DNA of 52,334 bases, taken from NCBI RefSeq assembly GCF_000521215.1, contig NZ_KI928924.1:4383-56716 (forward strand), written 5' to 3'. The DNA is from Labrenzia sp. DG1229. Its GTDB lineage: Bacteria > Pseudomonadota > Alphaproteobacteria > Rhizobiales > Stappiaceae. Below, in pieces: positions 25,520 to 34,645 of the stretch (positions within the stretch are counted from its first letter, which is position 1; each line of letters starts with the position of its first letter). The notes beneath the pieces were generated by a model. The model had not been told where the DNA came from and ran no database searches. It saw only the letters and a program-made list of their open reading frames with translations. Made by a program: the position numbers and the translations under genes.

Positions 25520-26428
25520 TCAGTGCCAAAGAGCCCCGCTTTTCGCATCGTGATGAATACGTTTTTCAAGTCGCGCAAGCTTTTCGGGGTTACGGATCAT
25601 GAACACCTGGTCGACCAATCCGGACGCGTCAAATCCCAACGTCGTTGCGGTCACAATGCGTGCACCGTTATATTCGACCAGACCTCTCAATCCGTTGATT
25701 TCGATCTCGACTGTCCGGTCTTCCGTCCACAAACGACTGAGGATTTTGGCAATGTATTTGGAAACGACTTCCGATCCCTGGAGCGTGCGGGTGATCGCAG
25801 TGGCCTTACCACCTCCATCCGTCCGAAGTTGAACAGAATCTGCCAGGAGCTCCGCCAACTTGTCCGTCGATCCGGTCGCAAGCGCAGACATGAATGCCGT
25901 GAGGAGAGCACTTTGCTGGTCAGGAGTGGGAACAGACCTTGAAGAATGCGACCGGACAAACCGGCCTGCGCGCGAGACCAGCTGGCGGCATCCGGCTTCG
26001 CTCATCTGCAGCGTATCGGCGACTTCCGGATAAGGTTTTCCGAATACTTCCCGAAGCAGATAAGCCGCCCTTTCTTTTGGTGTCAGCCTTTCCAGCAACA
26101 TGAGAAAAGCCGTTGTCAACGATTGAGCCCGATCCAGATCTGTTTCCGGATCGGAACCGGCATCGGTCTGAAGCGGCTCGGGAATCCACGGGCCGACGTA
26201 GTCGACCCGCTTCCTTTGAGCTGCCTTGAGATAATCCAGACAACGGTTTGTGCAAATCGTGGTCAGAAAGGCTTCGGGATTTGACACCGTATTTCCGTCC
26301 ACGCTCTGCCATTTGACAAAGGTATCCTGAACCGCATCCTCGGCATCGGCCATGGAGCCGAGCATCCGATAGGCCAGGCCGAGCAGACGTGGTCGCGTCT
26401 GTTCAAAGAAGTCGCTTCTGGACATCAT
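25520..26428 (-). CDS. ECF41-type sigma factor with C-terminal SnoaL-like domain
   Basis: A 302-residue ECF sigma factor. Region 2 is RPRLLGLAYRMLGSMADAEDAVQDTF (residues 12-37), region 4 lies about 105-160 (LTPKERAAYLLREVFGKPYPEVADTL), and a SnoaL-like extension fills about 168-290. The extension has DGGGK and NPEKL, variants of the DGGGR and NPDKL motifs that mark group ECF41. There is no anti-sigma gene; in ECF41 the extension itself controls activity. The partner gene of this group, an AhpD/carboxymuconolactone-decarboxylase-like gene, is directly upstream with 7 bases between, and an ECF41-like promoter precedes both. Confidence 0.9.
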   Translation of the reverse strand: MMSRSDFFEQTRPRLLGLAYRMLGSMADAEDAVQDTFVKWQSVDGNTVSNPEAFLTTICTNRCLDYLKAAQRKRVDYVGPWIPEPLQTDAGSDPETDLDRAQSLTTAFLMLLERLTPKERAAYLLREVFGKPYPEVADTLQMSEAGCRQLVSRAGRFVRSHSSRSVPTPDQQSALLTAFMSALATGSTDKLAELLADSVQLRTDGGGKATAITRTLQGSEVVSKYIAKILSRLWTEDRTVEIEINGLRGLVEYNGARIVTATTLGFDASGLVDQVFMIRNPEKLARLEKRIHHDAKSGALWH

Positions 26429-26435
26429 TGCCGCA

Positions 26436-26867
26436 TCAATGGTTCGAGACCTGTATCCGGTTCCAGAGGTTGATCATCGCCACCGAAGACGTGATCGCGC
26501 TGATTTCACCGTCGGAGAAGTGCAAGCGCAGATCGGCTCTGAGAACAGAATAGTCTGTTTTCGGATCAAGGTTCGTCAAGGCTTCAGTCCAGGCCAATGC
26601 AGCCTTTTCCGCAGGCGAGAAATCCTCGACATGCCGCCAGACAGTCAGGCGCTGCAAGCGTTCCTGGCTTTCGCCATCATCCAGGGCCTCCTTGTTATGC
26701 ATCTTTACACAATAGGCGCACTGATTGATCTGAGATGCCCTGAGATCCAGCAGGTGATGCAGTTTTGGATCGAGGTCGGACTTGCCGATCTCTCCGCTAG
26801 CAGCCACAAACCGCTGCAGTACCGAAGGAATGAAGTCCTGATAGTTGATTGGATTGGCTGTCGTCAT
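26436..26867 (-). CDS. AhpD-like carboxymuconolactone decarboxylase-family protein
   Basis: A 143-residue protein of the CMD/AhpD family with the redox motif CAYCVKMH (CxxCxxxH), suggesting peroxidase-associated or thiol-based activity. Such genes are the classical partner and target of ECF41 sigma factors, and here it is first in the operon, upstream of the sigma gene. An ECF41-type promoter stands about 40-70 bases before the start. Physiological substrate unknown. Confidence 0.88.
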   Translation of the reverse strand: MTTANPINYQDFIPSVLQRFVAASGEIGKSDLDPKLHHLLDLRASQINQCAYCVKMHNKEALDDGESQERLQRLTVWRHVEDFSPAEKAALAWTEALTNLDPKTDYSVLRADLRLHFSDGEISAITSSVAMINLWNRIQVSNH

Positions 26868-26908
26868 TGGTGTCTTCCTGGAGAAGTTAAAGGGAGTAAC
26901 ACCCCTTT

Positions 26909-26935
26909 GACGAACGGACAGTCCCTATTGTGACG
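26909..26935 (-). promoter_or_regulatory. ECF41-type promoter of the AhpD-like/sigma operon
   Basis: On the minus strand CGTCACA (26935-26929) and CGTC (26912-26909) are separated by 16 bases. The group ECF41 target motif is TGTCACA with a -10 of CGTC, so only one base differs. The layout implies that the sigma factor activates its own operon. Confidence 0.75.
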
Positions 26936-26963
26936 AACAGACTGAAAAATAATCGGTCATCCG

Positions 26964-28298
26964 TCAGACAGCATCGATTTCGTCTTTTCCAAGTCCGTAT
27001 TTACGCATCTTTTCGTAAAGGGCCTTTCGCGAAAGACCCAGATTTTCATAAGTCGGTTTAATCACGCCGTCGTTGCGCTTGAGTTCAGCCGCAATAAGCG
27101 CGCGCTCGTAAGTCGCGATCTGTTCGAACAGACTGGAACCGTTGGAAGACTGAGGATCGGATTGCTGTTCAAGCCCAAGCACGAACCGGTCGGCCACGTT
27201 TCGCAATTCCCGCACGTTACCCGGCCAATCGCGTGCCATCAGGCCGGCAAGGTATAGCTCGCCGATATCGGGAATTTCGCGACGGTAGCGCGCCCTGGCC
27301 TCGACGGCCAAGTGCCTGAACAGCAGCGGAATATCCTCGATGCGGTCGCGCAGCGGCGGGATCTCGACGTTGACAACATTGAGGCGGTAAAAGAGATCCA
27401 GCCGGAAACGACCTTCCTTGCCGGCGGCTTCCAGGTCTTCCTTTGTCGCGGCGACGAAACGAACGTCCAGTTCGATCGCCTTGTTGGAGCCAAGCCGCTC
27501 GATGGTTCGCGTTTCTATGACCCGCAGCAGTTTGACCTGAAGTTCCAGGGGCATGGATTCGATCTCGTCGAGAAAGACCGTGCCGCCATGGGCATGTTCA
27601 AGCTTGCCGATCCTTTGTCCGCTGGCACCGGTAAAGGCGCCTTTCTCGTGGCCGAACAGTTCCGATTCGATGATCTCGGCCGGCAAAGCGCCGCAGTTCA
27701 GCGCAACGAAGGGCTTGTCCTTGCGAGGTCCTTCATCGTGAAGTGCCCGTGCAACCACCTCCTTGCCTGATCCTGTCTCTCCCAAAATCAGGATGTCGGC
27801 ATCCGTCGCAGAAAGCGCCGTCACGTTTTTGCGCAGCAGATCCATGGCCGGTGTGCGTCCGACCAGACGGCTTTCAAGCCCGGTTCTGTCCGCCAGTTCC
27901 TCGCGCAGCTTTCTGTTCTCAAGAACCAGTCGGCGCTTGTCCAGCGCGCGTTCCACCACAGAGGCGAGATGTGCAACGGAGAACGGCTTTTCCAGGAAAT
28001 CGTAAGCGCCTGCGCGCATCGCCTCGACCGCAAGCGGTACGTCACCATGTCCGGTGATCAGTACAACGGGGAGCGCCGGATCAATTTCAAAGGCGTTTTT
28101 CATCACTTTAAAACCGTCGGTTCCCGGCATGCGGATATCGGTCACCAGGACGCCGTAGAAGTCCCGGTTGATCCGTTCAAGTGCGCTTTCCGGCCTTCCG
28201 GAGGCAAAGACCTCCTGACCTGTCAGTTCCAGCCCCTGGCTCAAGGAGCCCCGAAGCGCTTCCTCATCGTCGATCAACAGAACCGTTGCCTGATCCAT
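26964..28298 (-). CDS. dctD: DctD, sigma-54-dependent response regulator
   Basis: A 444-residue NtrC-family regulator with an N-terminal receiver (phospho-acceptor Asp in VTDIRMPG), a central AAA+ domain (Walker A GETGSGKE, GAFTGA loop that contacts sigma-54, Walker B GTVFLDEI) and a C-terminal Fis-type HTH (KRNDGVIKPTYENLGLSRKALYEKMRKYGL). With DctB it activates dicarboxylate transport genes; the dctPQM sigma-54 promoter 1.6 kb downstream is the likely target. It starts 5 bases after dctB. Confidence 0.92.
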   Translation of the reverse strand: MDQATVLLIDDEEALRGSLSQGLELTGQEVFASGRPESALERINRDFYGVLVTDIRMPGTDGFKVMKNAFEIDPALPVVLITGHGDVPLAVEAMRAGAYDFLEKPFSVAHLASVVERALDKRRLVLENRKLREELADRTGLESRLVGRTPAMDLLRKNVTALSATDADILILGETGSGKEVVARALHDEGPRKDKPFVALNCGALPAEIIESELFGHEKGAFTGASGQRIGKLEHAHGGTVFLDEIESMPLELQVKLLRVIETRTIERLGSNKAIELDVRFVAATKEDLEAAGKEGRFRLDLFYRLNVVNVEIPPLRDRIEDIPLLFRHLAVEARARYRREIPDIGELYLAGLMARDWPGNVRELRNVADRFVLGLEQQSDPQSSNGSSLFEQIATYERALIAAELKRNDGVIKPTYENLGLSRKALYEKMRKYGLGKDEIDAV

Positions 28299-28303
28299 TT
28301 TTC

Positions 28304-30085
28304 CTATTCCGCTGCCAGCACGCGTTCATCCGCCACCGGAAGGCGCATGGTAAAGACAGCACCGCCGCCCTCCCGATTCACCGCCTTGAGCGACCCGGAG
28401 AAGTCATGGACGATTTTGTAGGCGATCGACAAGCCCAGACCGAGCCCGGAACCGACATCCTTGGTCGTATAAAACGGGTCGAAAATCTGGGGCAGAACCT
28501 CTTCATCGATACCGGTTCCGTTGTCCGTGACTTCCAGCACGGCTTCATCGCCCTCCCGGATGAGCGAGAGGCTGATCAGCGGCGCCGGGCTCGCCTGCAC
28601 GGCGTCGAGCGCATTGGATAGCAGGTTGATGACCACCTGCTCCAGGCGAATACGTCCGCCCTTCACGATTATGTCCTCTTCCGGCAATTCCAATGACAAT
28701 ACAAAACCGCTTTGCTTGATTTGCGGGCGCAGAAGCAACATGGCCTCGTCAATGACCTGGCGAAGCGAAACCGGCTTGATATCGGTTCCCGACTTGCGCG
28801 TGAACCCCTTGAGGGTCTTGGCGATTTCACCCATGCGTTTCACCATGCCGCCGATCCGCGTCAGGTTTCCTCGCGCTTCTTCGGCCCTGCCCCTGTCGAT
28901 CAGCATCTCGGCAATCTCGGCATCGGACCTGATGGCAGCAAGCGGCTGGTTGTATTCGTGGCTGAGCGCGGCCGACATCCGACCAAGCGTTGCCAGCTTC
29001 GCGGCCTGGACCAGTTCCGCCTGTGTCTGGCGCAGATTGGCCTCGGCCTGCTGGCGCTCACTCACCTCCCGTTCCAGGTGCGAATTGGCACGGCGCAACT
29101 CCGCCGTCCGGCTCTGAACGCGTCTTTCCAGCCTGAGTGCAGATGCGCGATTACGGCGTTCTTCACGAACGAATTCCTCACGGCGCGCGATCAGAAACCA
29201 GATGCCGCCAGCTGCAATCACGCATACCAGCAAAGCGACGAGCATTGCCCAGCCGGACTGCCGGCGCGCATCGCCGATGTCGACAAGAGTCCGGATCTGC
29301 CAATCCAGAACCGGAAGATTGGACGTCAGTTGCATGTGGGTGCTCGCCGCACTGGCTGCCGGCAAAAGAAGATGCAGTCGTCCGGCGAGAGAAAGGTCCG
29401 CAACGTTCCAGCTCGGGTCCAGCCTGTCCGCCGTCATTCCGCGCAGCGCCGGTACGTTGGAAACGACGACCCGTCCGTCATCCAGCGCCAGGATCGGGTC
29501 CTTGCTCAAAGCCCAGGCCTGCTCGACATCATCCAGGCTCACACGAACAGCAAGAACCCCGAGGAAGGTTTCTCCTCTGCGCAGCGGAGAGGCAAATACA
29601 TAATTCGAAGGCGTCTCCGGTGTGCCCGGTATCAGTTCTCGCCCCAATTGACCCTGTTTTGCCTGGGTGAAGGCATGTGGGATGGTGGATGCATCACCGA
29701 TCGCGTTGACCGGAACGCTGTCCTGGCTGGAGACGATCACTTTGCCGGACGCATCCATCAGCCAGACTTCCTCCGCTCCCGACATGCCCGCGGCGATTGC
29801 GGCGATACCCGGCTCCGTGTTCAAGTTTTCCGAATAATAGAAGCGCGCGACTTCCGGGCCCCGGGCCAGAAGCGGTGACAGAAGACGGAATTTGTCCAGG
29901 AGCCGTTCCAGGGCTGCAGTCTGAACAGCGAGATTGGCCGCGGCACGTGTTTCGGCTTCAGCAAGTGTGATCCGCAGGCTGGCCAAACCCGTCAGCCACA
30001 CCACTACCAGGGTGGCTAAAACCAGACCGGCTCCGATCCCGAATTTAAGCTTGCGCCATGTCAGGCGCTTTGGTCTGCGTATCAT
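28304..30085 (-). CDS. dctB: DctB, C4-dicarboxylate sensor histidine kinase
   Basis: A 593-residue membrane sensor kinase. Two hydrophobic segments (about residues 16-38 and 280-300) enclose a periplasmic tandem-PAS/dCache sensor domain that in DctB binds C4-dicarboxylates. Then follow a coiled coil (about 310-365), the H-box SALSHEYNQPLAAIRS with the phosphorylated histidine, the N-box VINLLSNALDA, and G boxes DNGTGI and GLGLGLSIAYKIV. It phosphorylates DctD, encoded next. The H-box is of the DctB/HPK4 type. Confidence 0.92.
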   Translation of the reverse strand: MIRRPKRLTWRKLKFGIGAGLVLATLVVVWLTGLASLRITLAEAETRAAANLAVQTAALERLLDKFRLLSPLLARGPEVARFYYSENLNTEPGIAAIAAGMSGAEEVWLMDASGKVIVSSQDSVPVNAIGDASTIPHAFTQAKQGQLGRELIPGTPETPSNYVFASPLRRGETFLGVLAVRVSLDDVEQAWALSKDPILALDDGRVVVSNVPALRGMTADRLDPSWNVADLSLAGRLHLLLPAASAASTHMQLTSNLPVLDWQIRTLVDIGDARRQSGWAMLVALLVCVIAAGGIWFLIARREEFVREERRNRASALRLERRVQSRTAELRRANSHLEREVSERQQAEANLRQTQAELVQAAKLATLGRMSAALSHEYNQPLAAIRSDAEIAEMLIDRGRAEEARGNLTRIGGMVKRMGEIAKTLKGFTRKSGTDIKPVSLRQVIDEAMLLLRPQIKQSGFVLSLELPEEDIIVKGGRIRLEQVVINLLSNALDAVQASPAPLISLSLIREGDEAVLEVTDNGTGIDEEVLPQIFDPFYTTKDVGSGLGLGLSIAYKIVHDFSGSLKAVNREGGGAVFTMRLPVADERVLAAE

Positions 30086-30203
30086 CTCACCAGTATACTG
30101 CAGGAAATTCTGCCGTGAAATTGACCAAATCAGTCAATAGTGCCGATTTGAGGGTCACTCGGGAGACTGTTAGAAAATCGCCCGGCATTTTTTCGCGCGA
30201 ATT

Positions 30204-31289
30204 CTATACCAGGTTGCGTTGGCGGCGATCGATGGCAACGCTCTTGACCAGCACCGTCACCTCCTTGCCGGTAAACAATTCAAGGTCAGCAACGGAAGCG
30301 CGCGTGATACGCGCACGGATCGTTTGATCTTCAAGCGCGCACAGGATTTCCGCATAGGGACCCGATTCTTCGGATATGCTGGTTATTCTCGCCTGGAAGG
30401 CATTGCGGATCGACAAACCCTTCGGTGGCTCCACGGCCAGGGCGACATCACGCGCGCGAATGCGAAGCCTTACCGTGTCGCCGGCCTTGGCCGGAAGATC
30501 CGGTATCTGAAGCACGGCACCACCGATATCGACAAATGTCAGGCCCCAGTTTGCGTCGATGTCGGTCACATTGCCATGCACTAGCGCTCCAGCCTCATGA
30601 CGACCTGTCGCCCGACCAAGGTCGGTTCTCGTCAGCATCTCGGCGACGGGGCCATAGGCTGGTGTACGGCCTTCGGAAAGAATTACCAGCGTGCTTGAAA
30701 GCCGGGCGACTTCCTCAATGGAATGACTGACATAGAGGATCGGGATACCTGCATCAACGCAGAGCCTGTCCAGATAGGGCAAAATATCGTTGCGCCGTGC
30801 CTGATCAAGACTAGCCAGCGGTTCATCCATGATGAGGAGGTGCGGATCTGACAAAAGCGCGCGACCAATCGCAACACGCTGCTTCTCCCCGCCGGACAAT
30901 GTTTCCGGCTTGCGTCCAAGCAGGGTGGACAGCCCCAGCAACTCGACAACTTCGCCGAAATCTCGATTGCCGGACCTGCCACCTGCCCAGCGCGCATATG
31001 TGAGGTTCGACTTGACACTCAAATGCGGAAACAGGCGTGCATCCTGAAAGACATGACCGATGCACCGCCGCTGAACCGGCAGGTTGATCCCCTTTGCGGC
31101 ATCAAACAGGACCGTGCCGTCGAGCGCGATCCGGCCCCTATCCGGTTTGACAAGCCCCGCGATCATGTTGGTGAGGGTCGTCTTGCCTGCACCGGACTGT
31201 CCGAACAGAGAGGTTACCCCGCCTTCGCTTTCAAATTGCGCCTGAAACTCAAGAGCGCCGACCTTGCCTGATATATCGACTTCAAGCAT
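30204..31289 (-). CDS. modC: ModC, molybdate ABC transporter ATPase
   Basis: A 361-residue ATPase of the molybdate importer. The ABC domain (about 1-230) has Walker A FGQSGAGKT, signature LSGGEKQR, Walker B LLIMDEP and H-loop SHS. The C-terminal part (about 285-361) is a TOBE/Mop domain, as in ModC, that can bind oxyanion. The start at 31289 has GGAGGTG upstream and overlaps the last bases of modB. Confidence 0.92.
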   Translation of the reverse strand: MLEVDISGKVGALEFQAQFESEGGVTSLFGQSGAGKTTLTNMIAGLVKPDRGRIALDGTVLFDAAKGINLPVQRRCIGHVFQDARLFPHLSVKSNLTYARWAGGRSGNRDFGEVVELLGLSTLLGRKPETLSGGEKQRVAIGRALLSDPHLLIMDEPLASLDQARRNDILPYLDRLCVDAGIPILYVSHSIEEVARLSSTLVILSEGRTPAYGPVAEMLTRTDLGRATGRHEAGALVHGNVTDIDANWGLTFVDIGGAVLQIPDLPAKAGDTVRLRIRARDVALAVEPPKGLSIRNAFQARITSISEESGPYAEILCALEDQTIRARITRASVADLELFTGKEVTVLVKSVAIDRRQRNLV

Positions 31290-31989
31290 TGCCACCTCCC
31301 AGCCGCGTCCGCAGACGGCGCGCAAGCAGTTCCGACGCGATCAATGCTGCAAACGCGACGACAACGGCTATCAGTGTCAACCTGAAGGCTGCAAGATCGC
31401 CACTGGGTGTCTGAGTCGCTGTGTAGAGAGCAAGCGCCAGTGTGCGGGTTTCCCCCGGGATGTTGGAGACAAACGTAATCGTTGCGCCGAATTCCCCCAT
31501 TGCCTTTGCAAACCCGAGAATCGCACCGCCCAGTATGCCGGGCAGCGCAAGTGGAAGTGTCACGGTCAGAAACCCGACGAACCGGTGTGCACCGAGCGAC
31601 CTGGCTGCGTCCTCAAGTTTGGGATCCACGGCCTCGAAAGACAGACGGATCGGACGCACGATCAGCGGAAATGACATGACACTTGCAGCGAGTGCGGCAC
31701 CGGTCCAGTTGAACGCAAAGCTGATCCCGAAGAGATTGTCGAGAAAAACACCGATCGGCCCTTTTCGCCCGAATGTCAGCAGCAGCACGTATCCGGTCAC
31801 CACTGGCGGAAGGACAAGCGGCAAATGCACCAGGGCATTGACGAAACCATGCCCCGGAAACCGGTAGCGGGCCAGAATGTAGGCAACCAGAATCGCCAAG
31901 GGCAGTGTCACCAGAAGCGCGGCTGCGGCGACTCTCAGGGTCAGGGTCAGAGCCTGCCATTCGTCGGGTTGAAGATTGAAAAAGTCCAC
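31282..31989 (-). CDS. modB: ModB, molybdate ABC transporter permease
   Basis: A 235-residue permease with five to six hydrophobic segments. It has the ModB pattern HLPLVLPPVVTGYVLLLTFGRKGPIG and the coupling motif region AARSLGAHRFVGFLTVTLPLALPGI. It forms the channel for molybdate between ModA and ModC. It follows modA by 46 bases and overlaps modC by 8. Confidence 0.92.
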   Translation of the reverse strand: MDFFNLQPDEWQALTLTLRVAAAALLVTLPLAILVAYILARYRFPGHGFVNALVHLPLVLPPVVTGYVLLLTFGRKGPIGVFLDNLFGISFAFNWTGAALAASVMSFPLIVRPIRLSFEAVDPKLEDAARSLGAHRFVGFLTVTLPLALPGILGGAILGFAKAMGEFGATITFVSNIPGETRTLALALYTATQTPSGDLAAFRLTLIAVVVAFAALIASELLARRLRTRLGGGNA

Positions 31990-32035
31990 GTTCGCCCGGT
32001 CTGCTGGTCAATCCGACCGCCAGTGCTTGTGCGGT

Positions 32036-32797
32036 CTATTCCACCTTATCGGTCACAAACCCCAGAGATTGCAAGATTTCTCGTGCCTCTTGACCGGAGA
32101 GAAAGTCGAGAAAGGCCTCGGCAGCCGGATCCGGGCGTCCTTCGGTCAAGGCGGCAAGATACCGGATCTCCGGATAGCTTTCCGCAGGCAGTTCCGCCAC
32201 GACCGCAACTTCCGGCTCAATTGCAGCATCGGTGCGGTAGACAAGACCGAGCGGTGTGTCCCCCCGGGCCACCGATGCAAGGGCAATCCGGACGTTTTCC
32301 ATTGGCGCCAGTCGGGCCGAAACAGTTTTCCAGAGACCAAGACTTTCAAGCGCCGCCTTGCCGTACCGACCGGCCGGTACGGTTTCCGTATCGGCGATCG
32401 CCATGCGCCCACCGTCCAGCGCGCCGGTGATCCGGGTCTCGCTCAAATCAAGGCGTTCCGTGCCCTTTGCCCCGATCAGAACAAGTTCATTCGATGCGAT
32501 CAGCCGAACCGTTCCGGGGACAACAGCGTCCCGTTCGATGACGTAATTCATCCACGCGTCATCGGCGGAAATGAACAGGTCGGCCGGCGCGCCAGCCTCA
32601 ACCTGCCTGGCCAGTATTCCCGTTCCTGCGAATGAGAAAATCACACTGTTGCCGGTCTCGGCCTCGTAAACCTGTCCAATCCGTTCCATCGCTTCGCGCA
32701 TGCTGGCAGCCGCGAACACCGTCAGGCTCGACCCTGCCAGCGGCTGAGCGAGCGTCGCCAACAGAAAGCCAATGACAAGAAACAGGCGAGGGAACAT
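32036..32797 (-). CDS. modA: ModA, molybdate-binding periplasmic protein
   Basis: A 253-residue binding protein with a signal peptide (MFPRLFLVIGFLLATLAQPLAG) and the ModA pattern LTVFAAASMREAMERIGQVYE, then FSFAGTGILARQVEAGAPADLFISADDAWMN. It captures molybdate (or tungstate) in the periplasm. I prefer ATG 32797 to the GTG at 32803, because GGAG has better spacing. First gene of modABC; no modE is seen nearby. Confidence 0.92.
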   Translation of the reverse strand: MFPRLFLVIGFLLATLAQPLAGSSLTVFAAASMREAMERIGQVYEAETGNSVIFSFAGTGILARQVEAGAPADLFISADDAWMNYVIERDAVVPGTVRLIASNELVLIGAKGTERLDLSETRITGALDGGRMAIADTETVPAGRYGKAALESLGLWKTVSARLAPMENVRIALASVARGDTPLGLVYRTDAAIEPEVAVVAELPAESYPEIRYLAALTEGRPDPAAEAFLDFLSGQEAREILQSLGFVTDKVE

Positions 32798-32861
32798 TCG
32801 CACTCCGGTTCAAAAATCGGTCAAACAGCCAGTCCATCAAGAACCTGACTTCAATAGGGCG

Positions 32862-34475
32862 TTATGCGCTTGCGCGCCTGTCTTCCCGGATCATGTCAGA
32901 TCCCTTTTCAGCGATCATGACCGTCGGTGCATTGGTGTTTCCGGACGTTATTGTCGGCATGACCGATGCATCGACGACCCGAATATTGCCAAACCCCCGG
33001 AGCCTCAGACGCTCGTCGACCACGGACGCTTCGTCGACACCCATGCGGCATGTGCTTACAGGGTGAAAAATCGTGGTGCCGATATTGCCCGCTGCGCTTA
33101 CCAGGTCATCCTCACTGGTGAAGTCCGGACCTGGCAGATATTCCTCGGGTTGATAGGGTTGCATGGCCGGAGCTGCCATGATCCGGCGGGTCAATCGAAT
33201 GGCATCGGCCGCCACCCGTTTGTCCGCTTCGGCAGAAAGATAGTTGGGCTGGATTTCCGGCTGAGCGGTTTTTTCCGGTGACGCGATATGGACATGGCCC
33301 CGGCTTTCAGGACGCAGATTGCAAACGCTTGCGGTCATTGCCGGGAAACTGTGCAACGGCTCACCGAATTTCGGCAACGACAAGGGCTGCACATGATATT
33401 GCACGTTGGCCGTTTCAAAGGACGGATCGGTCTTGGCAAAGACACCCAACTGGCTCGGTGCCATAGCCATCGGTCCGGACCTTTTGAAAATGTATTCAAG
33501 GCCGATCTTCGCCTTGCCGGCCCAGGACCCGGCGAGTTCGTTCATCGTCAACGCATTCCGGACCTTGAAGACCGGTCTCAGTTGCAGGTGATCCTGAAGG
33601 TTTTCACCGATGCTGCGGTTTTCGTGACGTGGCTCGATACCGGCCTTCGTCAGAATTTCCGGATTTCCGATACCTGACAGTTCCAGAATTTGGGGAGACC
33701 CGATCGCGCCGGCCGAGAGGATCAACTCGCCATCTATCTTCACGGTGGCGGCCTCGCCACCGACTTCCAGCTTGAGACCTGTTACGGTTCCATTTTCGAA
33801 TTCCAGTCGGTCCACATGGGCTTCGGTCAACACATTGAGATTGGGGCGACCGCCGGCGGGGCGCAGAAACGCCTTGGCACCATTCCAACGGACGCCGGAC
33901 TTCTGTGTCACCTGAAAATAGGCAGATCCGAAATTGTCACCGCCGTTGAAATCTTTCGTCTTCGGAATGCCGTTCTGTTCGCACGCGACGCGAAACGCGT
34001 CCAGGAGCTCCCAGGTCATCCTTTGCTCCTCGACGCGAAGATTTCCGCCCTGAGCATGAGACTCATCGTCCCAGGCGTAGTGATCCTCCGATTTGCGGAA
34101 ATAGGGCAGAACATCGTCCCACGCCCACCCTGCAAGTCCGAGCTGGCGCCAGTGATCGTAATCCCATGCCTGACCGCGCATGTAGATCATGCCGTTGATC
34201 GACGAGCAGCCGCCCAGAACCTTGCCGCGCGGATAGAGCAACGAGCGACCGTTGAGACCAGACGTCGGCGCGGTCTTGAACCCCCAATCAACGCGCGGAT
34301 TGCCTATACAGTGAAGATATCCGACAGGGATGTGGATCCAGATATAGTTGTCTTTCTTGCCGGCCTCGAGCAGCAACACCTTTACGTCCGGGTCTTCCGA
34401 CAACCGGTTCGCCAAAACGCACCCAGCCGTTCCGGCGCCAACAATCACATAATCCCAAGCACCGAGATCGCGCAT
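32862..34475 (-). CDS. GMC-family FAD oxidoreductase (choline dehydrogenase-like)
   Basis: A 537-residue flavoprotein of the GMC family, which oxidises alcohols. FAD is bound by VGAGTAGCVLANRLSEDP; GMC signature 1 is GKVLGGCSSINGMIYMRGQ and signature 2 GAIGSPQILELSGIG. The catalytic histidine is in HPVSTCRMG, with a second conserved residue near NTNAPTVMIAEKGSD. GGAGG precedes the ATG at 34475 by four bases; a 39-codon extension is rejected. It is often annotated as choline dehydrogenase, but no bet genes are adjacent, so the alcohol is unknown. Confidence 0.88.
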   Translation of the reverse strand: MRDLGAWDYVIVGAGTAGCVLANRLSEDPDVKVLLLEAGKKDNYIWIHIPVGYLHCIGNPRVDWGFKTAPTSGLNGRSLLYPRGKVLGGCSSINGMIYMRGQAWDYDHWRQLGLAGWAWDDVLPYFRKSEDHYAWDDESHAQGGNLRVEEQRMTWELLDAFRVACEQNGIPKTKDFNGGDNFGSAYFQVTQKSGVRWNGAKAFLRPAGGRPNLNVLTEAHVDRLEFENGTVTGLKLEVGGEAATVKIDGELILSAGAIGSPQILELSGIGNPEILTKAGIEPRHENRSIGENLQDHLQLRPVFKVRNALTMNELAGSWAGKAKIGLEYIFKRSGPMAMAPSQLGVFAKTDPSFETANVQYHVQPLSLPKFGEPLHSFPAMTASVCNLRPESRGHVHIASPEKTAQPEIQPNYLSAEADKRVAADAIRLTRRIMAAPAMQPYQPEEYLPGPDFTSEDDLVSAAGNIGTTIFHPVSTCRMGVDEASVVDERLRLRGFGNIRVVDASVMPTITSGNTNAPTVMIAEKGSDMIREDRRASA

Positions 34476-34645
34476 CTGTCCTCCACATGTTGATTGCCAG
34501 ATGGAGGCACGCGAAAACGCGGTGGTCAAGTCAGTTAAACGTATAGTCCGTGCATCACGTTGATTGCATCCTCGAAACACCCGTTTACGCAATTCTTACG
34601 AGACCTTGCGACAACTGATCGCGATCCGTCAGCGAGGCTTCAGGC

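Noticed and set aside
28712..29878. Long open frame on the plus strand (388 codons)
   Set aside because: Antisense to dctB; a product of high GC codon bias without recognisable domains.
32862..34475. Calling the GMC enzyme betA (choline dehydrogenase)
   Set aside because: No betB, betI or choline transporter is adjacent and GMC enzymes with this overall similarity have many substrates.
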